DNA of 31,818 nt from Fragilaria crotonensis (GCA_022925895.1 JAKSYS010000704.1:1-31818); one strand, 5' to 3'. Counted from the first letter of the stretch, positions 10,540 to 21,173 are shown. Notes: generated by a model not told the origin, from the sequence alone. Translations and numbers: made by a program.

Positions 10540-12547
10540 GTTTTGAGAGTGATTGAATTGTTTATGTTGTGAGAGATAATAAACGTGGTGTTTGCGTCAC
10601 TGCGTGTTTGCAAGTGGGTGTGTCATCAAACGGCTGCTTTCACAACACTGGCTAACAATATCAACATTAATTCATGGACAACCAATGAAAACTGGTCATG
10701 CATACTGACAAACAGGGATGACGTGTTTGAGCGCACACATAAGGAAGAAACACAAATCTCATTTATCCGTATTGACTTCAGAAATACCAACTCAAATGTC
10801 AATCCGAATCCTTAGACGTGATTTGGTACTGATTAGTACATAGGTTGAGAAACACGTAGAACGACTAATTTGAATAAATAGACAAACACGTATATTAACG
10901 AGTACGGATGTATGAGCTTGTGGAAAAATATGGAAACAAAATTGTGGTTATGTACTAAAATCGGCTAAATATCTACCTTTTTTAAGTTTGTACGAACTTG
11001 AGCATTCGTAAGTACTGCATTATTTCGATTTTTGGCCCTTAGATGTAGTATGCATACTACAGAGAGGTGCACCGGTGTACACTTCCACACCAACGATCAG
11101 CTGAAGCAATGGCCACATCATCGCCCCTTCTCTTTCACTTTAGTTCTGATGATTTGACTTCCCAAGTGATAATTACTTGAAACTTAATTCGCATTAAGTC
11201 ATGATGTTCAGAGGGACTTTACTGCATTATTCACTGAATTGCAAATGTTCGCTTCTTTGATCACATCAACACTTAAGTACACAAATTCTGGTAGGCAGTC
11301 TTGTGCCTGAATCATGCAAATACATTTGGGATGAAGGAAGCATGTCATGACATATTTTGCTGCCTGGGACATCTGCATTCCACTGCTGCGCGATGCAGTT
11401 AAAGATTCCATTGTTGCTTGTGAGAAAGAAATTCCCAATGGTGTTGTGCAGCATACCAGCAGAGTTTGTGTGCAGTATGACATTTTGTGCCATAGTAACT
11501 TCATTTCAAAATAATGGGAGTAACTGAAATATTGAAAAGAAAAAGTGTTCAGCTGTAAAATGTACATTCTGCCAGAGAAAGTCATTGCACTTTTATGCAA
11601 GGTGACAAGAATAATCTTTTTAAGAGATTCTTCAAAAACAACTTAGTTCTCAACTTGTCTATGGTGAACACCATCATACAGATTGTTGTGGATGAAAAAC
11701 ATTCGGAGAAGATTGTATGTTATGAAAGCATTCATGCAACAATGATGAGTTTCTTCTTGTTGCCAAAGTCAGATGCCGTACATTGATCAGCTTGAATGTC
11801 AACGGCATACTAGCTATGTAAAACCTTCAACTTGGCACCAAGTGCCAGCATCATTGTATGCCATCAGATATTGTCATGCCCCATGAGTATATTTTATTCA
11901 CTCTCAATCAGTATCCTCACAGCTATCAACAGCAGGCAATATAACAAACTGATCTTGAAATTGTCCTTCCTGCTTCTCTTGCAATAAGCCCGGCAATAAC
12001 AAATTTTCCTCCACCACATGGTATTGCCTCACACCAGCAATCTAGGCCAAGCTTGCATGGAAGTAGCATTGTTGTCTCACTTACATGACATGCATTCTGG
12101 TCACATAGTCTCAAGTATTCATGGATCATTAAATACCCAAGATGCATTTAACTCAGCGTGTTTGCATCAAACCAAGTACTGCACACAAATTCCTACGTTT
12201 CCGTGTATGAATACTACTGTATGAAATGACAAGGATGACCCATTTCATGCAAATAGGGTATAGACGAGCCTTCATAGATATTGCCACAATACTAGTATTG
12301 TTATTCCAAGGATTATAAGGTGATTGGAGCAAAAATTTCTATTTTGCACATAGCAATTTCAGAAGGCAGATTCTTTCCATTTTTATGCATGGAAGGTGTT
12401 GTTCAGCTTGTTTCTACGTAACAATTGTAGCTTTTTTCAGTTGATTAGAAACATATTTTGTCATTTGTTCCCCAATTTACGATGTTTTTGTAATATTGTT
12501 TGTCACTTTAAACGCAAAAGTACAGAACGTTTTGTTTTCCTCGCCCG
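10540..12547. other. non-coding stretch with weak coding shadows
   Basis: The first ~300 bp should hold the right end of element I; I found no CACTA/CACTG-type inverted repeat partner. From about 11200 to 12300 base composition changes (many ATGCAA/CATGCA words) and weak, heavily interrupted sense can be read on both strands, for example AAWDICIPLLRDAVKDSIVA on + near 11370 and QYHVVEENLLLPGLLQEKQ on - near 12000. I take these as remains of an older unidentified element. No RNA gene seen. Confidence 0.4.
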
Positions 12548-13502
12548 TTAGTATACTAATCTGTGTTTGTTCTTCAACATTGTTTTGTCTCGGTTCTGTT
12601 GGGAATGGTGTGTTCTCCCAGTGGAAATCCTCCACGCTGACACGCGGTGATTCTCATCAAGGAAGTGCCAACCAGAACTGATATCATGCTCATCACGATA
12701 GACACAATGGCCCGTATGCTCAGTATAAAATCGCTTCACAAAGCTGTCGCTGCCAAACTTGTATGACACCTCACGACCACCACATCACCTCACGTTGCAG
12801 GCGTAGCCAGCTCATGTCATGGGCTATGAATGAGCCCGGCACACCAACATCTCCCCTACGACGCTCCCTATGACAGTAGAACACGCCGCACTGGGGTAAG
12901 AAAAGGATAGCAGCCCTATAACAATAATCCTTCTCAGGTAGAGCATCATCCGGCTGGTACAATCGAAACGGTCGGACCACGTCCCGGATCAACAACAGGT
13001 TGTTTCTTGTGATCAGATGGAGCCCCTGTCACTGCTGCTGATGAAGGCGCCCGGTTCAGAATGACATCCATAATGTAAAATTCATTAAGGAACTCGATTC
13101 AATCCGCTCCGGGAACATGTCGCCCGCCCGTCGTAGCTGGAACGGCTCGCATTGAAAAGCTTTGGCGATCCAACTCATCGGAACGTGGCACAGATTGCTT
13201 TGTTCTGATTTTGCATGCTTCCTTTCATCCTTGCTTGCCCGCCGGAACCGTCGCCTGAAAGCACTCCTCTCCTCAGGAATAACCGCCATCGACAACAGCC
13301 TCATAATCCTCCTATTTGTCGGGAGACTCTCCCGCTCGTTGCGCTTTGCTGGGAGTTGTTTCTTTGCATCCTTCTTCTCGTCCACAACATGCAATCCTGG
13401 CACTCGCGGTGTCTTCCCCAAATTTAGCACCGACGTCTTGCACGGAGAAGTCTTATTGCCCATGCCCGCGACCCTATCACCACCGCGTCGATTATGCGAC
13501 AT
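12548..13502 (-). pseudogene. truncated relative of the element II passenger gene
   Basis: The ORF from 13502 (MSHNRRGGDRVAGMGNK...) is basic and contains VPMSWIAKAFQCEPFQLRR. After a stop and a frame change sense continues (12771-12995) as DYCYRAAILFLPQCGVFYCH, RERRRGDVG and HDMSWLRLQ, then as YKFGSDSFVKRFYTEH down to about 12640. The blocks correspond in order to the + strand gene at 28840-31369 (TPINWVDSSLKHVF; NFYRACIVLLPQAGIFYCHR; MDINWLRLQ; FFGDGSYVSHL). The dioxygenase-like C-terminus of that gene is missing here, so this is a 3'-truncated copy. It is preceded by its own tandem repeats, as the full copy is. Confidence 0.6.
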
Positions 13503-14229
13503 CGGGCCCTCCCTTGCTTTCTGGCAAGTAAAGGCCGCACGATGTCAGTTCAGTTCCTCGCAACGACCACCACTGGTGGCAATGCGAGCGCGTCTTCGAC
13601 AACTCAATGGCAACTCTCCCTGCTTTCTGGCGGGAATGAGCCTCTGATCGTCGAATTGGCGAGAACGATCCGACAGCAACGGTGACAATCGCGATGCAAA
13701 TGAATGCACGATGTCACTTCTGTTCCTCGCAACGACCACCACTGGTGGGAATGCGAGCGCGTCTTCGACAACTCAATGGCAACTTTCCCTGCTTTCTGGC
13801 GGGGAATGAGCCTCTGATCGTCGAATTGGCGAGGAGAACGAGGATCCGACAGCAATGGTGACAATCGCGAAGCAAACGAATGCACGATGTCAGTTAAGTT
13901 CCTCGCAACGATTCCCACTGGTGGGAATGCGGCGCGTCTTCGACAACTCAATGGCAACTCTCTGCTTTCTGGCGGGAATGAGCCTCTGATCGTCGAATTG
14001 GCGAGGAGAACGAGGATCCGACAGCAATGGTGACAATCGCGAAGCAAACGAATGCACGATGTCAGTTAAGTTCCTCGCAACGATTCCCACTGGTGGGAAT
14101 GCGAGCGCGTCTTCGACAACTCAATGGCAACTCTCCCTGCTTTCTGGCGGGGAATGAGCCTCTGATCGTCGAATTGGCGAGGAGAACGAGGATCCGACAG
14201 CAATGGTGACAATCGCGAAGCAAACGAAT
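13490..14229. repeat. ~172 bp minisatellite, four copies plus a partial copy
   Basis: Units start with GCACGATGTCA at 13537, 13706, 13882 and 14054, with periods of 169, 176 and 172 bp and an end at 14229. A partial, diverged copy lies at about 13498-13536. Copies 3 and 4 carry the stem ATTCCCAC-TG-GTGGGAAT. Most of each unit is open on the - strand (VHSFASRLSPLLSDPRSPRQ), but periods are not multiples of three, so a repeated protein is unlikely. The array sits upstream of the - strand gene fragment at 12548-13502 and probably derives from its leader. Confidence 0.85.
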
Positions 14230-14258
14230 GCACAATTGCTTCTGAGAAGCAATTGTGC
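14230..14258. repeat. 29 bp palindrome (14 bp arms, 1 nt centre)
   Basis: GCACAATTGCTTCT, one G, then the exact reverse complement AGAAGCAATTGTGC. It starts where a fifth minisatellite unit would have begun (GCAC) and is followed by a further ATTGCTTGTGG. Confidence 0.85.
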
Positions 14259-15098
14259 AATTGCTTGTGGTGTCAAGTATTGACAACAGGAACACATAAC
14301 GCACGAAAAGGGATCAGTTTACTATGCAAAAAAGAGGCGATTCTGCACCTGGGACTTGAGTACAGGAACTCAAACTACTTAGGAAATGCTTGTATATGTT
14401 GTGTATAACCACATGACGTATATAAGTATACAAATATGTAATTTATACTAAACTAATTAACTATGTACATGTATGCCATATTGCTGTCATGGGAAATGAC
14501 TAAAAAATTGTACGCACAGTTTCTACTACATGGTACGTAGCAGTTAGAAATCAATTTTTTATGATTCTTATATAACTACAATAACTCTCTATGTAAATCT
14601 GATTTTTCGTCGATACAAACTCTGAAGTAGTATGAACTACTATTAATAGTTGTGTATACTGAACATAATAATGTATCTAAGTAAAACAAATAGTGGTAAA
14701 AATAGACTCTTATATATATATATATATATGCAATGCTACGTGGTTGCGGTACAAACAATGAAACGAATGCAGGAATGCGGGAATGTCAACAACAGATACG
14801 ACTAAACATAACGTATGACTTACGCCGTAACGGAAAACTCAGCTGTTGAGTACTGACCATCAACCTGCATTCAAACACAACACATGATACATCTTACGCA
14901 TGTATGTTGATTTGTACTATAAAAAAATATGTTTTAATCATGTGACGGTATATATTAAACAAACATGGCGAACTGCTTCGCATTCAAAAATCCCTATCTG
15001 ATTCAAAACGCATGATGTAGCATACACGAATCCTACGAATTGTTGCCTTTCTCACACTTCCTTTTTCACACTTGCTTGTAGTTAAAGATACATGCATC
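14259..15098. other. AT-rich intergenic region
   Basis: No gene seen. It contains a (TA)n tract of about 19 bp at 14711-14729 and, near 14950, TATATATTAAAC, a possible TATA element about 150 bp before the ATG at 15099. The last 60 bp are pyrimidine-rich (CTTCCTTTTTCACACTTGC), as is common close to a transcription start. Confidence 0.4.
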
Positions 15099-16797
15099 AT
15101 GGCCAGAGGAGCAGCCAAAGCAGCTTCTTGGACATCACCACGCAAGAAGCAGGCACGCACCCGTAAAGGCGGAGCTGCACAACTACAGCAGCATGTAACG
15201 AAAGGCGGAGGATCAAAGACTACGAAAACGACAAATAACAAACGAAAGAAGGTAAATGAAAGTGCTGCTGCTGCAAATCATAAGCGTACAAAAACAACGA
15301 ATGATCCGGATGGTGACAAGGGCAAACCTGATGGTGACGAATCCGATGCTGTCGAAGTGTGACCACCAAGAACAAAAACGTGTTGCTGGTGCTGGTAAGA
15401 AGAGAAGTCAATTAAACCAAGAAAATCGGTGGTACAGAAGTTGATACTCGATGACATTGAAAGCACATCCGAATCAGAGGAGTATGTTGACGAGGAGAAC
15501 GATGACAAGGAGGATGATGAAGAGGAGGTGTATGAGGATGCTGTGCAGGACGAATCAAGTGATGACGACGGGGACAGAAGGAACCCGCCAACAACAACGA
15601 CGCTGAAAATAAGGAAAAGCATGGCTGGTCGTCAACTTCATCAGATGAGGATGACAGCAGGGACGTCGACAGAGATACAATGGGTATCGAAGGGAAATGG
15701 AGGACGAGGCAGAAGCCGCAGCAATGAGGGCTGAGGCTCGTCGGGGAGTTGAACCGCAGTACCCAACAAGGTGCAGTGGATCCTCCAAACAATTCAAATC
15801 CTAATGTCATGTTGCCGTCACGTCAGATTATTGATGTTGGCATTTCGGTTCGTGGCTTGTCAAAGGCTGAATCTATTCAGAAGCAAGAGAAGCATGTGGC
15901 AGATCGTGTTACTCAATTTGTTAAATCAGATGTATTCCGCCGAATCAAGTTCATTAATAACGACGCAATGTTCCAAAGAGCATTCCAGTTGGTGATGAAT
16001 CATGAAAAAGTGGAGCCTAACAAGCGTGTAAGTTTTCAAATGCTGTACGAAAGTTGTTTTAATCATGCATTGAATACGAAGAGGAGTTCGTGCGAACAAA
16101 CAGGTGGGGCACTTGCAAGGAAAGCAATCGCCGAGTTCAAACAACGTGGAGAAGAGTTTTACAGTTTTGACGAATTCTGTAAGCTCAGGAGAGCAACAAC
16201 AGAAAGAGAGAAGAATGCATTCTTCTGGTTCTTTGACACGTTCTTGGAATGTGTATGCGGGGCAAGGCAGTGGAGAAATGCAAAGAAGACCACGTTGGTG
16301 TCAAAAGCCGCAGATGGGCGTGGTGGAAAACTTGTAACTAAAAGTGATGAAGCGTTTGGTTTGTTGCTCATCGATAATTATATGGAAAAGTGGGTTACCG
16401 TTCTGGCAGAGGAGGAAAAGGCACGCGCTAATGAAGTTGCTAACAATCATGACGTCGACAATACAGCGAGACAGGTGGGAACCAACGGCAACAGGCAAAA
16501 GAAGAAGGCGGCGGCAAAATCCCAGGAAGGTATACAGCAAAAAAATGGGCACTGCAAGTATGGTGGGTGGAGCCGTGATGGAACTGCACGTTTCAATGAA
16601 CTATACAATCTTGTTCAAGACGACCGAGCAAGCGCGCAATCGGAACAAATGGAAAGGAGTTGATGGCATTTTGCAGGGCTCAGGCGGGAATAGATGACAA
16701 CAATGCACAACACGAACAGGAGGGTCATGGTAACAACAATGCGGCGGAAGGAACTGAAGCACTGCCGGTCGAGGCAGCATGGGACTTGGACGACTAA
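15099..16797 (+). pseudogene. family X protein, copy 2
   Basis: Not a family I can name. The ATG at 15099 opens a Lys/Arg-rich tail (MARGAAKAASWTSPRKKQAR). An acidic region follows (SESEEYVDEENDDKEDDEEE, 15460-15570), then a core uninterrupted in one frame from about 15750 to 16663. Core blocks are VKSDVFRRIKFIN, a helical stretch ending in LARKAIAEFK, TKSDEAFGLLLIDNYMEKW, and WSRDGTARFNELYNLVQDDR. After one more frame change sense ends as LMAFCRAQAGIDDNNAQHEQ and stops at TAA 16795-16797. Total about 560 residues. The same order of basic tail, acidic linker and core motifs recurs at 25548-27117. Charged ends around a helical core would suit a DNA-binding or packaging role, but that is speculation. 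Confidence 0.6.
15749..16663 (+). CDS. intact core ORF of family X copy 2
   Basis: 304 codons without a break, the best uninterrupted coding stretch of family X here. It includes the VKSDVFRRIKF block, the DEAF-x-LL-x4-Y-x2-KW block (near 16345-16395) and the WS-x-DG-x2-RFN-x-L block (near 16565-16610). The listed start is an internal Met-like codon; true translation would enter from the acidic region upstream. Confidence 0.6.
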   Translation: MNRSTQQGAVDPPNNSNPNVMLPSRQIIDVGISVRGLSKAESIQKQEKHVADRVTQFVKSDVFRRIKFINNDAMFQRAFQLVMNHEKVEPNKRVSFQMLYESCFNHALNTKRSSCEQTGGALARKAIAEFKQRGEEFYSFDEFCKLRRATTEREKNAFFWFFDTFLECVCGARQWRNAKKTTLVSKAADGRGGKLVTKSDEAFGLLLIDNYMEKWVTVLAEEEKARANEVANNHDVDNTARQVGTNGNRQKKKAAAKSQEGIQQKNGHCKYGGWSRDGTARFNELYNLVQDDRASAQSEQMERS

Positions 16798-17955
16798 GCA
16801 AATGGACTTGAGAGACTAGTTTAAACATTTCTTCTAGCACTACGATGAGCCAATATGCAAAGAAAATAGCTGTATACTATTTGTAGAATGAAATGCTTAC
16901 AGGATACAACGTCTGGTGAAAAAGCAACATCTGTTTGGTTACTGAACAACAAATTAATGAACAAAAATTGCAAGGAGCAACCATAAAACAGTGATCAAGA
17001 CAAACAAATATAGTTGCTCAAAAGGTCATATCTAGCCAAATATGTTGATTTGTAACATTAGATTGTGATTAAATTGGTGAAAGACAACATTTTATGGTTT
17101 TATCAACAAAATTGGTCATAGTAACCATTTATAGTTGAGATGTTACAGATCGGAGGTCATTACTCGGTAACTCTTACCAAGTAAAAATAAAGTAAACATT
17201 TTGCACCTTCTGATGTATGGCTCACCAGGCATGCATCATTCGGTTGCGCTGGGTTGCTCAATGACCTAATCATGTGTCCTCACCATTGTTGGAGTTGATG
17301 GTTGACGACCAGATCATCATTCACAGAATTCGTGGAGGAAAGCACTAGTTATACCATCTGAAGCTGCAGGAAATTTTCCACACACTCAAGAGTTGTCATC
17401 AAAGGCATCCAACTACCATTAAAGAGCCCAAAATTGTTCCTACACAGCTTTGCTGATGTTTTAAGTTGATCTTCCAACTTCTGCTGCGCAGTTGTTGTGC
17501 CACTTTTCTCATTTTTTCTTCATCATCCGTGGACTCTTGCTGGTAGAACTTTAGTTGTCAGAACTTTCATCCTCCTAATTGTAGTCACTGCCCAATGATT
17601 CTATATAATTGTCATCATCATCAGATTTTTCCCAGACAACATAGCATTGCTTCGTGGTCCATACAATAATGTACTGCTCCCCTTCCCTTCTGAACTTAAC
17701 TTAAGTCACTATTCAATCAAATTTGTACACAGTATATCAAAAGATATGAATTCTGAACCCACCTCTCATAGTGCTTCTGTCAAAAATTTCGAAAAAAACA
17801 ATCGTTCATATACTCAATAAAATGAATGCGCTATCAGTCGTCCCAGAAGTCATTACAATTCATTTTTACCAATGCAGCCAATAAGTGGTCGTTGTTAATC
17901 GTAATCAGACACGAGCCTGACATTCCCACATTACGAGGCTGCCTGGTACTCGTAT
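16798..17955. other. intergenic with a faint - strand coding remnant
   Basis: Mostly AT-rich and without a gene. On the - strand at about 17578-17696 a clean stretch reads KFRREGEQYIIVWTTKQCYV, then VWEKSDDDDNYIESLGSDYN, followed by interrupted acidic and Ser-rich sense. It looks like a fragment of a real protein, possibly transposon-derived, but I cannot assign it. Confidence 0.35.
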
Positions 17956-18346
17956 GTGCGAGAAGGCAGGCCGACTGAACAGACAGACAGACAACCTCCA
18001 GGAAGAATGAGTTCTCACGTTCTCACATACTCCGAACGAATTCGACCAAGACAACGACTACATACCGGTAGAGATAGAAAGTTAAATTCCCACCCACCAC
18101 CCAGGGATAGGGAAGGAAAGAGAGATTATGAAGCGTCAAGGGGAATGAATTTATGTGTAGAAATTCTGTTAACAATACAAATATGCGATACCTGGTATTA
18201 TACGTCAGAAACGCCAAAAGTCCGGAATAAGTCCGGAATAGTAGCAGTCCGAGTACTTGGTATGGACTATGGGCTACTGCAAACGTGGGTGGCATACCAC
18301 TATGTACGTCATCTTGGTTCTATGCTGCATTCTTTTCTATGCCTAT

Positions 18347-18850
18347 GAGGCTATGAGAAATGAGAAGGTGGAGGCCATCCGCGCTTCGACGTCACGCACA
18401 TTATCGTTGTACTTATGAGAATAATGATGGCTTGTCACAACTCACTACTCACAACACTTCAAGAGGACATAGTATCATGATTCATAATAATGTGTCACTC
18501 TCCACGTGACACTAAGAGGCTATGAGAAGGTGGAGGCCATCCGCGCTTCGACTTCACGCACATTACCAGATCGTTGTACATGTACATATGAGAATCATGA
18601 TGGATGATGGCTTGTCACAACTCACAACTCACAACACTTCAAGAGGACATAATATCATGATTCATGTGTCACTCCACGTGACTCTAAGAGGCTATGAGAA
18701 GGTGGAGGCCATCCGCGCTTCGACGTCACGCACATTACCAGATCGTTGTACAAGTACATACGAGAATAATGATGGCTTGTCACAACTCACAACTCACAAC
18801 ACTTCAAGAGGACATCATATCATGATCACTCTCCGTGACACTCATATTCT
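18347..18850. repeat. three ~170 bp tandem repeats upstream of the 18975 ORF
   Basis: Units start with GAGGCTATGAGAA at 18347, 18516 and 18688 (periods 169 and 172). Each holds GGAGGCCATCCGCGCTTCGAC, with CGACGTCACGC in copies 1 and 3 (CGACTTCACGC in copy 2), then CACAACTCAC and ACTTCAAGAGGACAT. CACGTGAC occurs at the ends of copies 1 and 2. GACGTCAC and CACGTG are the kinds of core bound by bZIP and bHLH factors, so a repeated promoter is possible; this is inference. Confidence 0.85.
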
Positions 18851-18854
18851 CCAT

Positions 18855-18886
18855 ACTGTAGTACTGTAGTACTGTAGTACTGTAGT
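18855..18886. repeat. 8 bp microsatellite ACTGTAGT x4
   Basis: Four perfect ACTGTAGT units directly after the 170 bp repeats; each junction forms AGTACT. Confidence 0.9.
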
Positions 18887-18910
18887 ACCTCACAAGGACC
18901 TCAAATGGGG

Positions 18911-18938
18911 TTCGAAGTTCGAAGTTCGAAGTTCGAAT
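18911..18938. repeat. 7 bp microsatellite TTCGAAG x4
   Basis: Three TTCGAAG units and a fourth TTCGAAT, ending 36 bp before the ATG at 18975. Every unit contains the palindrome TTCGAA. The 7 bp spacing does not fit the 5 bp periodicity of a heat-shock element. Confidence 0.9.
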
Positions 18939-18974
18939 CATCACGCAACAAAAGCGATTAGTTTTTGCTCATCA

Positions 18975-19687
18975 ATGACGAAACGAAATCTCGTATCAAC
19001 CTTTTTCAATACAAACGCTAAATTGATTGCAGTCCTCCGCGATGTGCTGAAGTCTCGCGCAAAAGGAAATGCTCTGGACTCTGGAGTACTCGAGTTCTAC
19101 TATCGTAAGCAGGAGTCATTTCCAAAACTGTCGTCTGGCTCTGAAACGTGTGCGTTCATTTCGTTTGTACAGCGGTACGCAGTATATCATCGATCATACA
19201 TTCACCTCAAGCCTACCCAATGACTCCCTCCTCCTTTTGCAGCATATGCTTCCGAAGAATAAACATCTTGTAACGAAGAACGCCTACATATCGACGGCCT
19301 TCTCAGGATCGCGACTGCGTGGTCGGACCCTCCTCTAGGAGAAACAACAGAGACACCAAAGGATTACTCCTGAGCACAATAGACGATTCTCGGCTGTTGC
19401 TCTCGCAGCTTTCAACCGTGACAATCCTACAAAACGGAGCCTCATACGAGACAGGACGGATCACTTTCAAGACTTTCAGTGGTGGGTACGGCGAAATGTC
19501 GGTCGAGATCCTTATGCAGATTGTTGGCTTTCTAAACAAGGCGCTTGAAAAATCTACTAGTATCACCAAGAGAGCATTTTTTGTTTCTTTTGCAAGGATT
19601 CAGTCCTACACCAAACGATTGTTGATAACACAGTCCTCATACAGAAGAACCATTTTTCGAAACATTAACAAAGATGTCTTAAATTGA
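18975..19687 (+). pseudogene. broken hypothetical gene
   Basis: I do not recognise it. The ATG at 18975 opens an 82-codon frame (MTKRNLVSTFFNTNAKLIAV ... YYRKQESFPKLSSGSETCAF). Sense then appears to move to frame 1 (LLLLQHMLPKNKHLVTKNAY, to 19338). Beyond that two frames compete: frame 1 (TPEHNRRFSAVALAAFNRDN, then HFQDFQWWVRRNVGRDPYAD) and frame 2 (to 19687, SVEILMQIVGFLNKALEKS). The tandem repeats just upstream and the frame changes suggest a decayed element gene. It converges on the HSF-like gene at 19831. Confidence 0.35.
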
Positions 19688-19830
19688 GTTATTTGGTAAA
19701 TCATCGCATCATTTCCTGTGGCGATGTTGAGAAACGTTCAATTTGAGCTGGCTTTGAATAATAGAATATGTATTCAGGATTCTTATATCGCCACGACCGT
19801 GCTGCTGTGAAGTGGGTTTTGCAAAGCGAG

Positions 19831-20466
19831 TCAATGGTCACCACTGACGCTCGCACAACTTCCTAGTTGGCGCGGTTTCTTCTTGATGCGCCGCATGCCA
19901 CTGGAAAGAGCGGGATTATCGCGAATGAAAAGCTCGTGTCTGTATAGGCCCCTGGCAAACCCCTTCCCTCCGACACGTTTAAAATTATAGAGGTTGAGCT
20001 GCCTCTGAAAACTTGCGAAACATTTCATCTTGGGAAAGAAGGTTGGAAGAATGGTTTCTTCAAAGAAGGTCTGGTTCTTGATTTGGAAGGTCCTACCGTC
20101 GGGAAGAAATTCAGCAATGTCCGCGTGGCGGCCGTTGAATTCCAACTCAGCGAGGGCTCGATGAAGTACCATAGGAAACGTTTCGGAGCCACCGATAACT
20201 GGAATCTGATCTTCCTCGTGCTGTGAGAATGGTCTTGCGCGCTCTGCCGCCTGTGCAGCGGATAAGAGTGCGCTTGTTGAGACAGAGGATGGTGCGGCCT
20301 GAAGGTCATGCTTTTCGTTGTCGTCGGAAATAGTCGATGGTGACCTGAAAGGAACATCAACGTGCAACTGCACATGCTGCCTGTTATTTGCTTCCCCCAG
20401 ACATTGGGATATTTGCCTCCTTGCGAGCATGGCGGATGCCTCAAGGAAGTGAACACGCTTTTGCAA
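19831..20466 (-). CDS. HSF-type DNA-binding domain ORF
   Basis: 211 codons, intact. Residues 97-195 give the HSF winged-helix signature: FPMVLHRALAELEF, then DIAEFLPDGRTFQIKNQTFF, ILPTFFPKMKCFASFQRQLN (recognition helix), LYNFKRVGGKG and RGLYRHELFIRDNP, followed by MRRIKKKP. This domain binds nGAAn repeats in heat-shock-factor promoters; the family is strongly expanded in diatoms. The usual Trp of the 'I-x-W-x-P-x-G' motif is Phe here (AEFLPDG), and Gly of 'LYGFKR' is Asn (LYNFKR). The protein ends only 16 residues after the domain, so no C-terminal trimerisation or activation region follows. Likely nuclear. Confidence 0.85.
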   Translation of the reverse strand: MQKRVHFLEASAMLARRQISQCLGEANNRQHVQLHVDVPFRSPSTISDDNEKHDLQAAPSSVSTSALLSAAQAAERARPFSQHEEDQIPVIGGSETFPMVLHRALAELEFNGRHADIAEFLPDGRTFQIKNQTFFEETILPTFFPKMKCFASFQRQLNLYNFKRVGGKGFARGLYRHELFIRDNPALSSGMRRIKKKPRQLGSCASVSGDH

Positions 20467-21173
20467 ATCGAGCTCCTGTTGTCTCGAATGCGATGAGCGA
20501 GTAAAACCGGCATTTGATTCGCGGCGAGACCTTGGCCTCCATACAGCATTGCCAATGTCCCTGACATAGCGATTTCATTCATAGCATCCGCATGCATCCT
20601 GGCGTAGGATTGGATGCTTCCAACGTCAATGTTTCGTTGCTGTTGATCGTGATCAGTGTTAGAATTTTGCAATACTAGTGTGTGACCTGACTCAACATGC
20701 GGCAATGACCCGGAGACGTACCTGACGACGTTCATCTCTGCTATTAAACGGCGCTTCTGTTGTCCTTATGGACGATGGGTGAGTTCCATTGGCCGCAGCA
20801 CTAAGGTACATCATATCAAACTGTGTGTTCGGATTCGCGCCCCGAGGGAATCTGTTGGATAATGCCTCAGTCAATTGTGACACGGTCTCGAGAGAAGGAG
20901 ACTGAAACGAGCGAGAATGCAACTCATGGCCGACGACGCGCGGCACCATCGCATCCCGATTGGTGCTTTCTCGCGCCTCGCATATGATTCTCTGACTGAG
21001 ACAGGGAACAGGATCGACAAGTAAGCCGTCGCTGTGTAAGGTGCATAAGGCCCTTGGTTGTTATCGCGGATGTTTGATCCATGTTGATTGCCTCGCTTGT
21101 TGCAATGCTCAATTGTCGAGGTTTGCGCTTCACCTGAGTCCTCATCGGAAGGAGTTCTTCTGGGCATTGGCAT
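19831..21173 (-). pseudogene. HSF-like transcription factor, full extent with frame breaks
   Basis: The DNA-binding domain is in the intact ORF 19831-20466. Upstream on the - strand low-complexity, transcription-factor-like sense can be followed across three frame changes: from a possible start at 21173 (MPMPRRTPSDEDSGE...), through VVGHELHSRSFQSPSLETVS (20890-20940) and ARMHADAMNEIAMSGTLAML (about 20565-20625), to GFTRSSHSRQQELDLQKRVH next to an A4 run at 20503-20506. If one protein, it is about 450 residues with the DNA-binding domain near the C-terminus and a short heptad-like segment (RQQELDLQKRVHFLEASAML) before it. The start is uncertain. The hAT-like element at 21703 lies about 530 bp upstream. 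Confidence 0.55.

Noticed and set aside
1741..10900. CACTA-type terminal inverted repeats for element I
   Set aside because: Several CACTG words on the left, but no matching inverted CAGTG-type end on the right; boundaries left open.
11208..11600. 130-codon - strand ORF
   Set aside because: Competing sense on other frames and the + strand; no family motif; treated as worn element remains.
13537..14229. CRISPR-like array
   Set aside because: The whole ~172 bp unit is repeated with no unique spacers; it is a minisatellite in a eukaryotic context.
17956..18348. 130-codon + strand ORF (MREGRPTEQTDRQ...)
   Set aside because: Odd composition, no recognisable motif, contains direct repeats (AGTCCGGAATA) and no support from neighbours.
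18911..18938. heat-shock elements from TTCGAAG repeats, linking to the HSF-like gene nearby
   Set aside because: GAA/TTC blocks are spaced by 7 bp, not the 5 bp needed for HSF trimer binding.
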